Origin: Rhodococcoides fascians A44A
GTDB taxonomy: Bacteria > Actinomycetota > Actinomycetes > Mycobacteriales > Mycobacteriaceae
Length of the DNA stretch: 64,000 nt
Reading direction: 5' to 3'
NCBI RefSeq assembly: GCF_000760735.1
Contig: NZ_JMEX01000007.1
Coordinates: forward strand, 1-64,000
This document shows, one piece after another, positions 8,535 to 16,854 of the stretch. Every line of letters starts with the position of its first letter. Positions within the stretch are counted from its first letter, which is position 1. The notes under the pieces are model-generated. The model had not been told where the DNA came from, did not search any database, and was given only the letters and a program-made list of their open reading frames with translations. Made by a program: the position numbers and the translations under genes.

Positions 8535-8926
8535 GATCGCGACGCTACTCTTCGCCGTCGTCCGATCGCATCGGTGCACCACAACGCCCACACGATCAGC
8601 AGTGGCTGGAACAGCAACCGGACTCCGCGTGCGGCGTCGGTATCGAGGCCGAATGCATCGGTGTGTGTCAGGAACTGGCTGATGTTGCCTGGAAACACCG
8701 CCACGAAAAATGCTGCGACGATCCAGCCCACTGCCGGCCTGCGGACGAACACGAGCGCAAGCCCCAGGGCAATCTCGACGACGCCCGACGCGAGAACGAC
8801 GAAGTCGGTGTCCAGAGGAACCCAGGTCGGTACCTGTGCGGCGAATTCTGTGCGCGCCCAGAACAGATGGCTGAAGCCTGCGAACATGAGGAATGCGCCG
8901 AGCAGTAGTCGAGCGATGGCCTTCAT
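8531..8926 (-). CDS. DoxX-like membrane protein
   Basis: A small protein of 131 residues with four predicted membrane helices: a first helix LLLGAFLMFAGFSHLFW, then VVLASGVVEIALGLALVF, IVAAFFVAVFPG and a last helix near LLIVWALW. This is the DoxX/DUF4870-like layout; the FAGFSHLFW stretch is typical of DoxX-family proteins found with redox enzymes. ATG 8926 is preferred over GTG 8932. It sits 23 bases after the MFS gene and overlaps the CoA-binding gene by 4 bases, so it is co-transcribed. The function is unknown; a quinone- or redox-linked membrane role is possible. Confidence 0.75.
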   Translation of the reverse strand: MKAIARLLLGAFLMFAGFSHLFWARTEFAAQVPTWVPLDTDFVVLASGVVEIALGLALVFVRRPAVGWIVAAFFVAVFPGNISQFLTHTDAFGLDTDAARGVRLLFQPLLIVWALWCTDAIGRRRRVASRS

Positions 8927-8949
8927 GACCACATGGTGCCAGGGTTCGT

Positions 8950-10071
8950 TCAGTTCGTGTGCAGTCGCGCGGCGAGGACGGCTCCCGCCGTACCCAGTGC
9001 CAGCACGACCGCCGCCACCACGAACGCGATGGAGTAGGAGTCACCGAGCGCTGGGGCGACGACGAGTGGACCCATGACCTGTCCGATGCCGTAGACGGTC
9101 GTCAGTGTTGCTGCAGTTCTCCCGATGGGCAGGCCGCCGGCCATGCCCATGGTCAGCATGGTGATGCCCATGAACGTGCCGCCGAAGAGAACTGCGGCGA
9201 CGAGTGCGACCGCGGGACTGTCGCTGACTGCAGGCAGGATCGCGGACACGGTCTGTAGGCCGAATGCGGCGACGAGTGCTCGCGACGGTGTGACGCGTTG
9301 GGCGACCGCGTGCCACAGCACGGTTGCCGGAACTGCGGCGCACCCGACGACGATCCACACCGCGGGACCGACGGACGAGCTTCCGTGTCCGCCGACAGCG
9401 GCGACGAGGAAGGTGCCGACGATGATGTATCCGAGTCCTTCGAGGAAGTACGCAGCAAGCAGCACTCGCCAGATTCGGTGTTCGTGCGGCGAGGGCCCGA
9501 CGTTGCCGCAGGGCCGCCTGGACTCGGCGCGAATTTCGAGCGCGAACGTAGGTGAGATCACGACGGCCGTCAGCGCGGCGGACGCAATCCACAATGCCTG
9601 CCACGAAAGATGGGGTGCTGCAACGAGAGTGAGAACACCGGACGCGGCGATTCCCGCTCCTACACCGCCGAACGCGATGCCGGGTGACGCGCCGACGTGC
9701 CGCGCGACGGTGCTGGCGCAGCCGAGGAACACGGCCGCGCTCGCCAGACCGGCGACGAACCTGAGTATCGAGAACACGAGGGTGCCGTCGGCGAACGCCA
9801 TCGCGATCTCGCTGGCGACGAGCAGGGCGACCCAGGCGCGGAACGTCGTTGTGCTGTTGAGGGTGGGTCGGAGCGACAGGAGTATCGCTCCCACGAGGTA
9901 ACCGGTGTAGTTGGCCGTCGCGATGACTGCGCCGCTGCTCGGCGTGACTCCGGCGGAGTCCACCATGATCGGTAGGAGCGGGGTAAAGACGAACCGGCCG
10001 ACGCCCATGGCTGCGGCGAGTCCCGCGGCTGCTGTGAGTGAGACGCGGCGGCCACCTGCGATTCCGTTCAC
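8950..10071 (-). CDS. YbfB/YjiJ family MFS transporter
   Basis: A 373-residue permease with about 12 helices. The N-terminus (AAAGLAAAMGVGRFVFTPLLPIMVDSAGVTPSSGAVIATANYTGYLVGA) is characteristic of the YbfB/YjiJ MFS group. The substrate is unknown; the family is usually assumed to export or import small metabolites. The start is GTG at 10071. It begins 27 bases after the JmjC oxygenase stop with no visible terminator, so it probably belongs to the same transcript as the repeat peptide and JmjC gene. That makes it a candidate exporter for a modified peptide, which is inference from position only. Confidence 0.8.
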   Translation of the reverse strand: MNGIAGGRRVSLTAAAGLAAAMGVGRFVFTPLLPIMVDSAGVTPSSGAVIATANYTGYLVGAILLSLRPTLNSTTTFRAWVALLVASEIAMAFADGTLVFSILRFVAGLASAAVFLGCASTVARHVGASPGIAFGGVGAGIAASGVLTLVAAPHLSWQALWIASAALTAVVISPTFALEIRAESRRPCGNVGPSPHEHRIWRVLLAAYFLEGLGYIIVGTFLVAAVGGHGSSSVGPAVWIVVGCAAVPATVLWHAVAQRVTPSRALVAAFGLQTVSAILPAVSDSPAVALVAAVLFGGTFMGITMLTMGMAGGLPIGRTAATLTTVYGIGQVMGPLVVAPALGDSYSIAFVVAAVVLALGTAGAVLAARLHTN

Positions 10072-10098
10072 TCGGCTAACTATACGTGCGGGAGCAGA

Positions 10099-11349
10099 TC
10101 ACTCCGACGGCACGACGATGCCCTCTTTGAGTAGCCGTTTCACTACCACCAGCGCGCTGTCGGGGTCGAGACCGCGCATGTCCGCGACACGGCGGGGTTG
10201 TCCGTTGCGGAGATCGTCGAGTGCACCGGCGCACTCGTCGGGCAGGGATATCGTCTTGTCGCGAAGGCCGACGTGGACCCGTCCGTTGCTGCGGGTTATG
10301 CGTGGGGACAGCCCCTGCCTCCATTGGACCACGGAAGCAGCGTCGAGGGCGGCGATGAACGCGACCGTGCGCAGCGGATCGACCGGTGCCGGTCGAGTGA
10401 TCGCGACCAGGCGCGCGGCCAATTCGTCGGCGATCGCACGGCGGGCATCCGGATCCGATCGGATGCGTTCCAATGCCGCTGCGACGTCGTCGAGTACGCG
10501 GTCCACGTGTGGTGCGGTCGAGTCCGGATCCGTCAGGTCCAGTCCCGCGGGCAATGGCTCGCGGATGCGCGCGTCGCCCTGGAGTGCGCTGAGAACGCGA
10601 TGTGCGATGTCGTAGTTGTTGAACGACGCCACGCCGATGGTGAGATGAATCGTCGTGTCGCCCAATGCTTCCGCGGAATGAATCCATCCCCGTGGCAGAT
10701 AGAGGACGTCACCGGGCGTCAGGATTGTGTCGAGGTACGGCGTGTTGCTGGCCTGCTTCTCGACGGCTTCGCGCCGGTCGGACCACGGTTGGTTCGATAA
10801 GGGATGCGTATGAACGGGAGGGTGAATCATCCACCGCTTCTCGCCACTGATCTGTAGGACGAACACATCGTGCACGTCGTAGTGCGGCGAGAATCCCGTC
10901 GAGGCGGCTGGGGTGATGTACGCGTTGACCTGACTGGGATGGCCGAGATCGTCGACCAGATCACGGGTGAAGTCGATCAGCGGCGGCCACAGGCGATGAA
11001 GTCCTTGCAACACCAGCGTGTGTCCGTCGGCGAATGCGGACAACACCGCGGACGAGTCGAGCTGATCCGGCATCTCGGCCCCGAAGCCGGCCGACGACGT
11101 GAACTCGGATTTGTCCAGCAGCGCGCCGTCCTTGGCCATCCGTGCGAAGGGAGTGCGGACGCCGCGGTGCGACACCAGCTCGTCGACGTCGGACGGAGTC
11201 AGCAGATCCTCGAATGTGCGGTCGAGTTCCGAGGCGCGGGTGAGCAACGGCGTGCGCCCCCACACCTCGTCGGAGAAAGCGCGCTCGGGAATGGAGATCA
11301 GACGACCGAGCGCGGACCGGAATTCCGGTCCGCGCTGGTCTGCGTGCAT
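10099..11349 (-). CDS. JmjC/cupin 2-oxoglutarate-dependent oxygenase (ribosomal-oxygenase-like)
   Basis: About 416 residues. The JmjC core carries the Fe(II) triad pattern: FSPHYDVHDVFVLQISGEKRW supplies the HxD pair and RGWIHSAE the distal His. A helical region and a C-terminal winged-helix-like segment (VADMRGLDPDSALVVVKRLLKEGI) follow, the architecture of RoxA/NO66/MINA53-type protein hydroxylases that hydroxylate Arg or His in ribosomal proteins. The start is uncertain: TTG 11358 overlaps the peptide stop as TTGA, while ATG 11349 follows shortly. It lies directly downstream of a tandem-repeat Gly/Asp/Asn/His peptide, so the peptide may be its substrate (inference). The YbfB-type MFS gene follows after 27 bases. 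Confidence 0.82.
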   Translation of the reverse strand: MHADQRGPEFRSALGRLISIPERAFSDEVWGRTPLLTRASELDRTFEDLLTPSDVDELVSHRGVRTPFARMAKDGALLDKSEFTSSAGFGAEMPDQLDSSAVLSAFADGHTLVLQGLHRLWPPLIDFTRDLVDDLGHPSQVNAYITPAASTGFSPHYDVHDVFVLQISGEKRWMIHPPVHTHPLSNQPWSDRREAVEKQASNTPYLDTILTPGDVLYLPRGWIHSAEALGDTTIHLTIGVASFNNYDIAHRVLSALQGDARIREPLPAGLDLTDPDSTAPHVDRVLDDVAAALERIRSDPDARRAIADELAARLVAITRPAPVDPLRTVAFIAALDAASVVQWRQGLSPRITRSNGRVHVGLRDKTISLPDECAGALDDLRNGQPRRVADMRGLDPDSALVVVKRLLKEGIVVPSE

Positions 11350-11354
11350 GTCGC

Positions 11355-11609
11355 TCAAGCCGAGCCGTCCGCACCGCCGTCGTGTCCGTTCGGGTTGGAA
11401 CCGCCGTCCGCGGGTCCTTCACCCGGACCTGCGGTGCCGTCGGCTCCGCCGTCGTGGCCGTTGGGGTTGGATCCGCCGTCTGCGGGTCCTTCACCCGGGC
11501 CTGCGGTGCCGTCGGCTCCGCCGTCGTGGCCGTTGGGGTTGGATCCACCGTCAGCGGGGCCTTCTCCGCCGGATCCGCTGGTGGTGATGTCGTCGTCGTT
11601 GATGCTCAT
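11355..11609 (-). CDS. Small tandem-repeat peptide, candidate modified-peptide precursor
   Basis: An 84-residue protein that I do not recognise from any named family. A 15-residue leader (MSINDDDITTSGSGG) is followed by nearly three copies of a 24-residue unit with the core GPADGGSNPNGHDGGADG. It is almost entirely Gly, Ala, Asp, Asn, Pro, Ser and His, with no Cys, Lys, aromatic or large hydrophobic residues beyond the leader Ile, so it should be unstructured and soluble. The start is well supported by GGAAGG 8 bases before the ATG. The stop overlaps the possible TTG start of the JmjC oxygenase, so the two are translationally coupled. Leader plus repeated core plus modifying enzyme is RiPP-like layout; function is inferred. 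Confidence 0.72.
   Translation of the reverse strand: MSINDDDITTSGSGGEGPADGGSNPNGHDGGADGTAGPGEGPADGGSNPNGHDGGADGTAGPGEGPADGGSNPNGHDGGADGSA
11358..11564 (-). repeat. 72-bp coding tandem repeat, 2.9 copies
   Basis: Three units of 72 bp (the last 63 bp) encode the peptide repeats. The DNA copies are nearly identical, including third positions, for example CCTTCACCCGG and TGCGGTGCCGTCGGCTCCGCC in two units. That points to recent duplication or gene conversion. Confidence 0.9.
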
Positions 11610-11704
11610 CGAAAACCTTCCGGTCGACCTGACTTCTGGAAACGAGGGGCTGTCCCCGCTCGAAGTCGTGGATTGACGGTTCGACGGGCTTCTAAACCCA
11701 GCGC

Positions 11705-11992
11705 TTATTCGGCCGGTGCGTCGCCCACGACTGCGGGACGGGCGATTGCCCAGCCGCCGAAGATCAGTGCGATTGCGAGCATCACCAGTCCGACCCACAG
11801 GTTGGCGCTGGTACCGACGCTCATGTCGACGACGTTGTTGGACGGCGACGAGTGGGTCTTGTTGCCGAAGACCGATGGAAACAGGCCGGCGAGGGTCAGC
11901 AGGATCCCGTAGATGCCGAGCAGTGCGCCGATGACGGAGCGGATGTCGAACAACCGCGCCACCAGGCCGGGATTCTTGTCGGGTGTAGTCAT
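11705..11992 (-). CDS. Small two-helix membrane protein, symporter partner
   Basis: A 95-residue protein with two hydrophobic helices (IGALLGIYGILLTLAGLFP and LWVGLVMLAIALIFGGWAIA) joined by a polar loop containing GNKTHSSPSNN. It follows the sodium symporter stop by 13 bases, with AGGAG close before its ATG, so it is in the symporter operon. Small membrane proteins of this layout often accompany solute symporters in actinobacteria and may be accessory subunits. I know no specific function, and the role is inferred from position. Confidence 0.75.
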   Translation of the reverse strand: MTTPDKNPGLVARLFDIRSVIGALLGIYGILLTLAGLFPSVFGNKTHSSPSNNVVDMSVGTSANLWVGLVMLAIALIFGGWAIARPAVVGDAPAE

Positions 11993-12005
11993 TTCCGGTT
12001 CTCCT

Positions 12006-13712
12006 CTAGTGGAAGACGATGTTGAGGACGACGACGAGGCCGAGCGCGAAGCCTGCCAGGGGAACCGGTCGCTTGTACCAGGGGTTCGTGGCGTCTTCGG
12101 GGTCGGTGAACATGTCTCGCGGAGTTTCCGAGTAGACGAATCCGACGAGTTCCTTCACCGGTTTCGGCTGTGTCACCATGCTGACGCCGATGCTGACCAC
12201 GATGTCGACGACGAATGCAGCCGACGCCGCGACGAACGGCATGCCCTGTCCTGGAAGGTTGATCACGCCGACTTCGGACAGAATGAAGACGAGGACCGCT
12301 GCCGACGTGCCCGAGACAAGTCCGATCCATCCGGCTGCGGGCGTCATCTTCTTCCAGAACATACCGAGGATGAAGGTGGCGAACAGGGGAGCGTTGAAGA
12401 ACCCGAACAGCGTCTGCAGGTAGTCCATCAAGTTGGAGTAGCCCGACGCGATGAGCGCGGTGAAGATCGCGAGAATCGTTGCGGCGACAGTCGCGACGCG
12501 ACCGACGGTGATGTAGTAACCGTCCTCGCGGTTCTTGACGATGTATTGCTGCCACAGGTCGTAACTGAAGACGGTGTTGAAGGCGGAGATGTTCGCGGCC
12601 ATACCTGCCATGAAGGCAGCCATCAAGCCGGCGACGGCCACGCCCAGTAGGCCGTTGGGGAGGATGTCTCGCATCATCAGCAGCATCGCGTCGTTGTACG
12701 TGATGTCGCCGGTTCCGTTCTCCTTCAGGTTGATCATGTCCCCGATCGCGGCGGCAGCGATCATGCCGGGGACCACGACGACGAAGGGCACCAGCATCTT
12801 CGGGATCGCACCGATGATCGGTGCGCGCCGCGCTGCGGACATCGAGCTCGACGCCATCGCGCGCTGTACCTCGACGAAGTTGGTCGTCCAGTATCCGAAG
12901 GACAGGACGAATCCGAGACCGAACACGATGCCGATCACGGACAGGATCGGTGAGTCGAACCCGCTCAGCGCTTGCCCCGGCCACGACGAGAGTTGTTCTC
13001 CCGCCGACGCAGTGACGGTGCCGTCGGTGACCGTCGGTACGACTTTGTCCTTGAGGCCGGACCACCCGCCGATCTTGATCAAACCGATCACCGTCAGCGG
13101 AACCAGGGCGGCGAGGATGACGAAGAACTGCAGCACCTCGTTGTAGATCGCTGCGGAGAGGCCACCGAGGACGGTGTAGGTGAGCACGATGGCTGCGGCC
13201 ACGATGAGTGAGACCCACAGCGACCATCCGAGAAGGACTTTCACGACGGTGGCCAGCAGGAACAGGTTGACGCCCGCGATGAGAATCTGTGCGACGGCGA
13301 AACTGATGGCGTTGACGAGGTGGGCTTTGGTGTCGAATCGTTTGCGCATGAACTCGGGGACGCTGCGCACCTTGGAGCCGTAGTAGAACGGCATCATCAC
13401 GATGCCGAGGAACAGCATCGCGGGGATCGCACCGATCCAGTAGTAATGCATGGTGGCGAGGCCCAGCTGGGCGCCGTTCGCGGACATGCCCATGATCTCG
13501 ACGGCGCCGAGGTTCGCGGACACGAAGGCGATGCCGGTGACCCACGCGGGGAGTCTGCGTCCCGAAAGGAAGAAGTCCAAGCTGGTGGAGAGCTGTCGGC
13601 GGGCGACGTAGCCGATCCCGAGAACGAACACGAAGTACACGGCGATGAGCACGTAGTCCAGCGCGTTCGTGTTGAACGAAAGCACGCCTTCTGCCGCAAG
13701 AGTCGACGTCAC
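12006..13712 (-). CDS. Sodium:solute symporter (SSS), probable galactose uptake
   Basis: A 568-residue SSS-family permease with about 14 helices. The family signature regions GRRLPAWVTGIAFVSANLGAVEIMGMSANGAQ and the helix 5-6 TYTVLGGLSAAIYNEVLQFFVI are clear. SSS members of this SGLT-like branch import sugars with sodium. The gene starts with GTG 13712, supported by GGGAGG 7 bases upstream. It is divergent from the DeoR-galT-galK operon, so galactose is the most likely substrate; this is context, not a binding-site reading. A perfect inverted repeat AGTGAGC/GCTCACT sits just before the ribosome site and may be an operator. Confidence 0.85.
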   Translation of the reverse strand: MTSTLAAEGVLSFNTNALDYVLIAVYFVFVLGIGYVARRQLSTSLDFFLSGRRLPAWVTGIAFVSANLGAVEIMGMSANGAQLGLATMHYYWIGAIPAMLFLGIVMMPFYYGSKVRSVPEFMRKRFDTKAHLVNAISFAVAQILIAGVNLFLLATVVKVLLGWSLWVSLIVAAAIVLTYTVLGGLSAAIYNEVLQFFVILAALVPLTVIGLIKIGGWSGLKDKVVPTVTDGTVTASAGEQLSSWPGQALSGFDSPILSVIGIVFGLGFVLSFGYWTTNFVEVQRAMASSSMSAARRAPIIGAIPKMLVPFVVVVPGMIAAAAIGDMINLKENGTGDITYNDAMLLMMRDILPNGLLGVAVAGLMAAFMAGMAANISAFNTVFSYDLWQQYIVKNREDGYYITVGRVATVAATILAIFTALIASGYSNLMDYLQTLFGFFNAPLFATFILGMFWKKMTPAAGWIGLVSGTSAAVLVFILSEVGVINLPGQGMPFVAASAAFVVDIVVSIGVSMVTQPKPVKELVGFVYSETPRDMFTDPEDATNPWYKRPVPLAGFALGLVVVLNIVFH

Positions 13713-13731
13713 GCGTCAACCTCCCTGGTTG

Positions 13732-13747
13732 AGTGAGCTGGCTCACT
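13732..13747. promoter_or_regulatory. Inverted repeat before the symporter gene
   Basis: AGTGAGC-TG-GCTCACT, 7-bp perfect arms, about 8 bases beyond the symporter ribosome site. It is a likely operator or a 5'-leader hairpin. CAAACA (13781-13786) and TGTTTG (13823-13828) in the same intergenic region form a second, wider inverted pair that could serve the DeoR regulator. Confidence 0.5.
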
Positions 13748-13898
13748 GGTGTGAGCGATGTGAACACAAAGTAACAGGTTCAAACAATTACGTACATCCG
13801 TTCCCGCATTTGTGTCCGGTTCTGTTTGGTAATGTTCGATTCATCAAGGTCGCTGGTGCACCGATTCAGTCGTGCCCCGAAATCAGAGGTAGGTGCCG

Positions 13899-14681
13899 AT
13901 GCTGGCAGCGGAACGACACTCCGCGATCCTGGCGGCGCTGCATACCGACGGCGCAGTCAAGGTGGTCGAACTGGCCGATCTCCTGGGCGTCTCGGAGATG
14001 ACGATCCGGCGTGATCTGGACGTTCTGGACGAGCGTCAAGTGCTGCGCAAGGTCCACGGCGGTGCGATCGTGCGAGGGAACCGAGGTATCGAGCCACCGT
14101 CGACGGCGAAGGCAGCTCGGCAGCACGGCGAGAAGGTCGCTATCGGCCGTGCCGCCCTCGGAGCAGTCGAGGATGGAATGACCATCGCCGTCAGTGCCGG
14201 CACGACGACGCTGGAACTGGCGAGACTGCTCAGGGGCCGCGACGCCATCACTGTTGTCACCAACTCGATTTCGATCTTTCAGGAGCTCACCGGGCACCCC
14301 GACGAGCCCAATCCTGTCGTCTACCTCACCGGCGGCTCACGCACCCCGTCGGACGCGCTCGTCGGGCCGATCGCCAACGCAGCTCTCGACGTGTTCCGTG
14401 TCGACGCAGTATTCCTCGGTGTGCACGGTTTCGACATCGAATCCGGCTTGACCACACCGAACATCGCCGAGGCCGAGACCAATCGTCGGCTCATCGCAAC
14501 CAGCCGACGATTGTTCGTGTTGGCGGACAACACCAAGTATCGAGAAGTGGGCACCAACGTGTTCGGGCGAATGTCGGACATCGACACACTCGTCGTCGAC
14601 GACGGTCTCGACGTGGCCGACAGGGCCGCGCTGGCGCCACACGTGGAGAACATCCTGGTAGCCGAGACGGAGAAATCATGA
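13899..14681 (+). CDS. DeoR family regulator of the galactose genes
   Basis: A 260-residue DeoR-type repressor. The N-terminal helix-turn-helix (RHSAILAALHTDGAVKVVELADLLGVSEMTIRRDLDVLDERQVLRKVHGGA) is typical. The C-terminal DeoRC sugar-phosphate-sensing domain shows the SAGTTTLELARLL anion-binding turn and the late LADNTKY motif. ATG 13899 is chosen, with AGAGG about 9 bases upstream; GTG 13893 is an alternative. It overlaps galT by ATGA and opposes the sodium symporter, so it most likely represses both directions and is relieved by a galactose phosphate (inference). Confidence 0.9.
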   Translation: MLAAERHSAILAALHTDGAVKVVELADLLGVSEMTIRRDLDVLDERQVLRKVHGGAIVRGNRGIEPPSTAKAARQHGEKVAIGRAALGAVEDGMTIAVSAGTTTLELARLLRGRDAITVVTNSISIFQELTGHPDEPNPVVYLTGGSRTPSDALVGPIANAALDVFRVDAVFLGVHGFDIESGLTTPNIAEAETNRRLIATSRRLFVLADNTKYREVGTNVFGRMSDIDTLVVDDGLDVADRAALAPHVENILVAETEKS

Positions 14682-15763
14682 CCACGCAGCACCCCGTTCG
14701 AGCCGATCTCGCCGACGGCCGGGAGATCCTCTTCTTCTCGTTGCCCGGCCACGTCGCTCACCCGGTTCCGGACGTTCGGCCTCTGGCCGCGCGACCGAAC
14801 GGGGCGCAGTCGGAGGTACGGCGTGACCGTCAGACCGGTGATTGGGTTGCGATCGCGGCGTTGCGGCAGGACCGTACGTACAAGCCGCCCGCGGATCAGT
14901 GCCCTCTGTGTCCGTCGCCGGGCGGAGACCGAAGTGAAGTTCCCGCAGCGGATTACGACGTGGTCGTGTTCGAGAATCGCTTTCCGAGCCTGTCGCACGC
15001 AGGCCCCGATGCACCGATTCTGCACGACGGTGATCTGCAGGCTCCCGGAATCGGGCGCTGCGAGGTCATCTGCTTCTCCAGTGATCACACCGCGTCCTTC
15101 GCTGATCTGTCTCACGACCATGCACGTCTTGTCGTCGACGTGTGGGGCGAGCGAACCGCAGATCTGTTGGGACGCGACGGTATCGAACAGGTCTTCTGTT
15201 TCGAGAACCGAGGGGAGGACATCGGCGTCACGTTGTCTCATCCGCACGGGCAGATCTACGGGTACCCGTACCTGACGCCGCGGACGACGTCGATGCTGCG
15301 TCAGGCTCGCGAGTTCGCCGCGGTCCACGGACGCAACTTGTTCGCCGACATTCTCGGGCAGGAGATCGCCGACGGTCGTAGGGTGCTGGTGTCCGGCGAG
15401 CACTTCACGGCATTCGTTCCGTTCGCGGCTCGCTGGCCCGTCGAGGTGCACATCTACCCGAATCGACACGTCCACAGTCTGTTGGATCTGACCGAGGACG
15501 AACTCGACTCGCTGACCGATGTCTACCTCGACGTTCTGGGCCGTTTCGACAGGATGTATCCGGCACCGCTGCCGTACATCTCGGCCCTGCACCAGTATCG
15601 GTCCGACGGAATCCAGGCGGACGGGTACTTTCACATCGAGCTGATGTCGGTCCGACGGTCGGAGACCAAACTCAAGTACCTGGCCGGATCCGAATCGGCC
15701 ATGGACGCGTTCATCACCGACGTCACCCCCGAGCAGATGGCCGACAGATTGAAGGCATTGTGA
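14678..15763 (+). CDS. galT: Galactose-1-phosphate uridylyltransferase
   Basis: A 361-residue HIT-superfamily enzyme of the Leloir pathway: UDP-glucose + galactose-1-phosphate to glucose-1-phosphate + UDP-galactose. Visible are the N-terminal substrate region EVRRDRQTGDWVAIAALRQDRTYKP, a zinc-type CPLCPSPGG pair, and the catalytic HPHGQIYGYPYL containing the nucleophilic His. The C-terminal half carries further ligands (HIYPNRHVHSLLDL). It overlaps the DeoR gene by ATGA and galK by GTGA. No galE or mutarotase gene lies in the window, so the epimerase must be encoded elsewhere. Confidence 0.94.
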   Translation: MTTQHPVRADLADGREILFFSLPGHVAHPVPDVRPLAARPNGAQSEVRRDRQTGDWVAIAALRQDRTYKPPADQCPLCPSPGGDRSEVPAADYDVVVFENRFPSLSHAGPDAPILHDGDLQAPGIGRCEVICFSSDHTASFADLSHDHARLVVDVWGERTADLLGRDGIEQVFCFENRGEDIGVTLSHPHGQIYGYPYLTPRTTSMLRQAREFAAVHGRNLFADILGQEIADGRRVLVSGEHFTAFVPFAARWPVEVHIYPNRHVHSLLDLTEDELDSLTDVYLDVLGRFDRMYPAPLPYISALHQYRSDGIQADGYFHIELMSVRRSETKLKYLAGSESAMDAFITDVTPEQMADRLKAL

Positions 15764-16854
15764 CCACGCACACGGCGTACGCGCCCGGGCGGATCAACCT
15801 GATCGGCGAGCACACCGATTACAACCTCGGTTTCGCGATGCCCATCGCGCTCGAGGAACGCACCACGGTGACGTTCGAGCCGGACGGGTCGGACCGAATC
15901 ACGCTGGCCAGCGACGAAGAGGGCGTCGGTTCCGCGTTCGACGTGACCGCGCAGCCCGGCGACGTCGACGGCTGGGCGTCCTACGCGGCCGGTGTGGTCT
16001 GGGCGCTCGCGCAGGCGGGACACCCCGTCGTCGGAGGCGCGATGAGCGTTCACAGCGACGTGCCCATCGGAGCGGGTCTGTCCTCCTCGGCGGCCCTCGA
16101 ATGCGCCGTGCTCCTGAGTATGAACGCGGCCACCGGAACCGAACTCGACCGTCTGGACGTCGCACGGCTCGCGCAGCGCGGTGAGAACGATTTCGTCGGT
16201 GCGCCGACGGGCCTGATGGATCAGTTGGCGTCTCTGGGCGGCGAGGTCGACCGGGCGCTGCTCATCGACTTCGAGACCTCGTCCGTCGAACCGGTTGCGT
16301 TCGAGCTCGACGCGCACGATCTGGTGCTGCTGGTCGTCAATTCCAATGCAGCGCATCAGCACTCGACCGGGGAGTACCGGGCACGTCGCGAGTCGTGTAC
16401 CCGCGCGGCGCGGGAACTGGGCGTCGACTCGCTGCGAGAGGTGCAGGGCGAGGACGTTCTGGAGCGGATCGGGGATTCGGTCGACCGGGCGAGAGTTCGT
16501 CACGTCCTCAGCGAGAATCAACGCGTACTCGAGTGCGCGAAAGCCATGGCGAGCGGTGACTTTCGTCGAGTCGGAACTCTGATGGACCAGTCCCACGCCT
16601 CGATGCGCGACGACTTCGAGATCACCACACCCCACATCGATCTCATCGCCGAATCACTCGGTGTACACGGAGCTCTCGGCGCACGCATGACCGGGGGCGG
16701 CTTCGGAGGATGCGTGATCGCACTCGTTCCGGCACCCGACGTCGACCGCATCACCACATCGGTGACGTCCGACATCGCCGAGCGGGGTTTCCCGGACCCG
16801 ACGATCTTCACCGCCCGGGCCGGAGCGGGCGCGTCGGTGTGCGCGGAAATGTAG
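15760..16854 (+). CDS. galK: Galactokinase
   Basis: A 364-residue GHMP kinase phosphorylating galactose at C1 with ATP. The galactokinase signature GRINLIGEHTDYN is near the N-terminus, the GHMP ATP loop PIGAGLSSSAALE is central, and the third motif GGGFGGCVIALV is near the C-terminus. The GTG start overlaps the galT stop as GTGA, so the three genes are co-translated. The last codons form one arm of an 18-bp inverted repeat whose other arm encodes the end of the convergent MmgE/PrpD gene. Confidence 0.95.
   Translation: MTTHTAYAPGRINLIGEHTDYNLGFAMPIALEERTTVTFEPDGSDRITLASDEEGVGSAFDVTAQPGDVDGWASYAAGVVWALAQAGHPVVGGAMSVHSDVPIGAGLSSSAALECAVLLSMNAATGTELDRLDVARLAQRGENDFVGAPTGLMDQLASLGGEVDRALLIDFETSSVEPVAFELDAHDLVLLVVNSNAAHQHSTGEYRARRESCTRAARELGVDSLREVQGEDVLERIGDSVDRARVRHVLSENQRVLECAKAMASGDFRRVGTLMDQSHASMRDDFEITTPHIDLIAESLGVHGALGARMTGGGFGGCVIALVPAPDVDRITTSVTSDIAERGFPDPTIFTARAGAGASVCAEM

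Noticed and set aside
11358..11564. Regular repeats that might be taken for a CRISPR array
   Set aside because: Units of 72 bp are contiguous with no unique spacers and remain in one reading frame with a start, ribosome site and stop.
11989..13767. 592-codon open frame alongside the sodium symporter gene
   Set aside because: Arg- and His-rich shadow frame on the same strand; the symporter frame has clear membrane helices and a good ribosome site.
14321..15634. Long minus-strand frame across deoR and galT
   Set aside because: No family resemblance; both plus-strand genes have catalytic and DNA-binding motifs and ATGA coupling.
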